Below, one piece after another: positions 4,981 to 5,095 of a DNA stretch of 5,095 nucleotides. This stretch comes from Lactobacillus sp. (GTDB lineage Bacteria; Bacillota; Bacilli; Lactobacillales; Lactobacillaceae), in NCBI GenBank assembly GCA_003482405.1, contig DMZB01000243.1, forward strand, positions 1-5,095, read 5' to 3'. The position numbers and the translations under genes were made by a program. Positions within the stretch are counted from its first letter, which is position 1. Every line of letters starts with the position of its first letter. The notes below the pieces were generated by a model. The model was not told the DNA's origin. It made no database searches and saw nothing but the letters and a program-made list of their open reading frames with translations.

Positions 4981-5095
4981 CAACTCTGTTCAGTTGATAA
5001 GAACGATTTCACGGCCTGTAAATCCTCAGTAATTGCAGATTGTTCACCAGTGTATTCGAAACCAAGAATGCTCGCTTTTGATAACGATTTTAGAA
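4980..5095 (-). CDS. 3' end of an unidentified gene (partial, cut by right edge)
   Basis: On the minus strand one frame stays open from the right edge (first full codon at 5093) for 37 codons to a TGA at 4982-4980; the other two minus frames are broken by stops in the same stretch. The end of the predicted product contains ILGFEYTGEQ and finishes DLQAVKSFLSTEQS, which looks like a soluble domain closing with an amphipathic helix. The stop overlaps the first base of the strong ribosome binding site of the PTS permease gene, a spacing typical of translationally coupled operon genes. A PTS EIIB or EIIA component would be expected here by context, but the tail does not clearly match either, and I cannot name the family. 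That it is coding is inferred from the open frame and the fit of its stop to the next gene's ribosome binding site. Confidence 0.6.
   Translation of the reverse strand, partial: LKSLSKASILGFEYTGEQSAITEDLQAVKSFLSTEQS

Noticed and set aside
1..5095. CRISPR array, tRNA, rRNA, insertion sequence or toxin-antitoxin module
   Set aside because: No regularly spaced repeats, cloverleaf-like segments, transposase-like products or terminal inverted repeats were seen; the window is almost fully occupied by metabolic genes on one strand.

Overview
The window reads as a carbohydrate-catabolism locus from a low-to-moderate GC Firmicute, most likely a member of the Lactobacillaceae. The grounds are GGAGG-type ribosome binding sites, a galactitol-type PTS permease, codon usage judged by eye, and an intergenic terminator of a style I associate with the Lacticaseibacillus casei group; the last point is memory, not evidence from a search. 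Every convincing gene lies on the minus strand, so the locus is transcribed from the right edge toward position 1.

Upstream transcription unit, right to left: the last 37 codons of an unidentified gene cut by the window edge (5095-4980); a GatC-family PTS EIIC permease (4965-3508); an amidohydrolase-2-type TIM-barrel protein (3472-2507); and a D-2-hydroxyacid dehydrogenase (2476-1520). Gaps are 14, 35 and 30 bases and no promoter is visible between the genes, so they look like one operon. Its promoter and any EIIA/EIIB partners lie outside the window or in the cut gene.

Boundary, 1519-1264: this 256-base stretch has no convincing gene. Read on the minus strand it holds an inverted repeat, a rho-independent terminator, two GTTAA/TTAAC dyads with CG centres spaced about five helical turns apart, a promoter candidate (perfect TTGACA -35, weak -10) with one dyad between its boxes, and a ribosome binding site. 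The upstream operon therefore probably ends here and a second, separately regulated unit begins.

Downstream unit: a 335-residue cytosolic seven-bladed beta-propeller protein (1263-256), followed almost without a gap by the start of an FGGY-family (L-xylulokinase-like) sugar kinase (240-7). The kinase reading frame hits a stop after 77 codons, at a point where the family normally continues for about 400 more residues. A one-base frameshift close to the left edge is the likely cause.

Taken together the genes suggest uptake and phosphorylation of a polyol, sugar or sugar acid, followed by oxidation/reduction and hydrolysis, dehydration or decarboxylation steps, with a separate ATP-dependent kinase for a ketose or pentulose. 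The substrate cannot be read from the sequence. The least explained parts are the cytosolic propeller protein and the amidohydrolase, which seems to lack one usual metal-ligand histidine.
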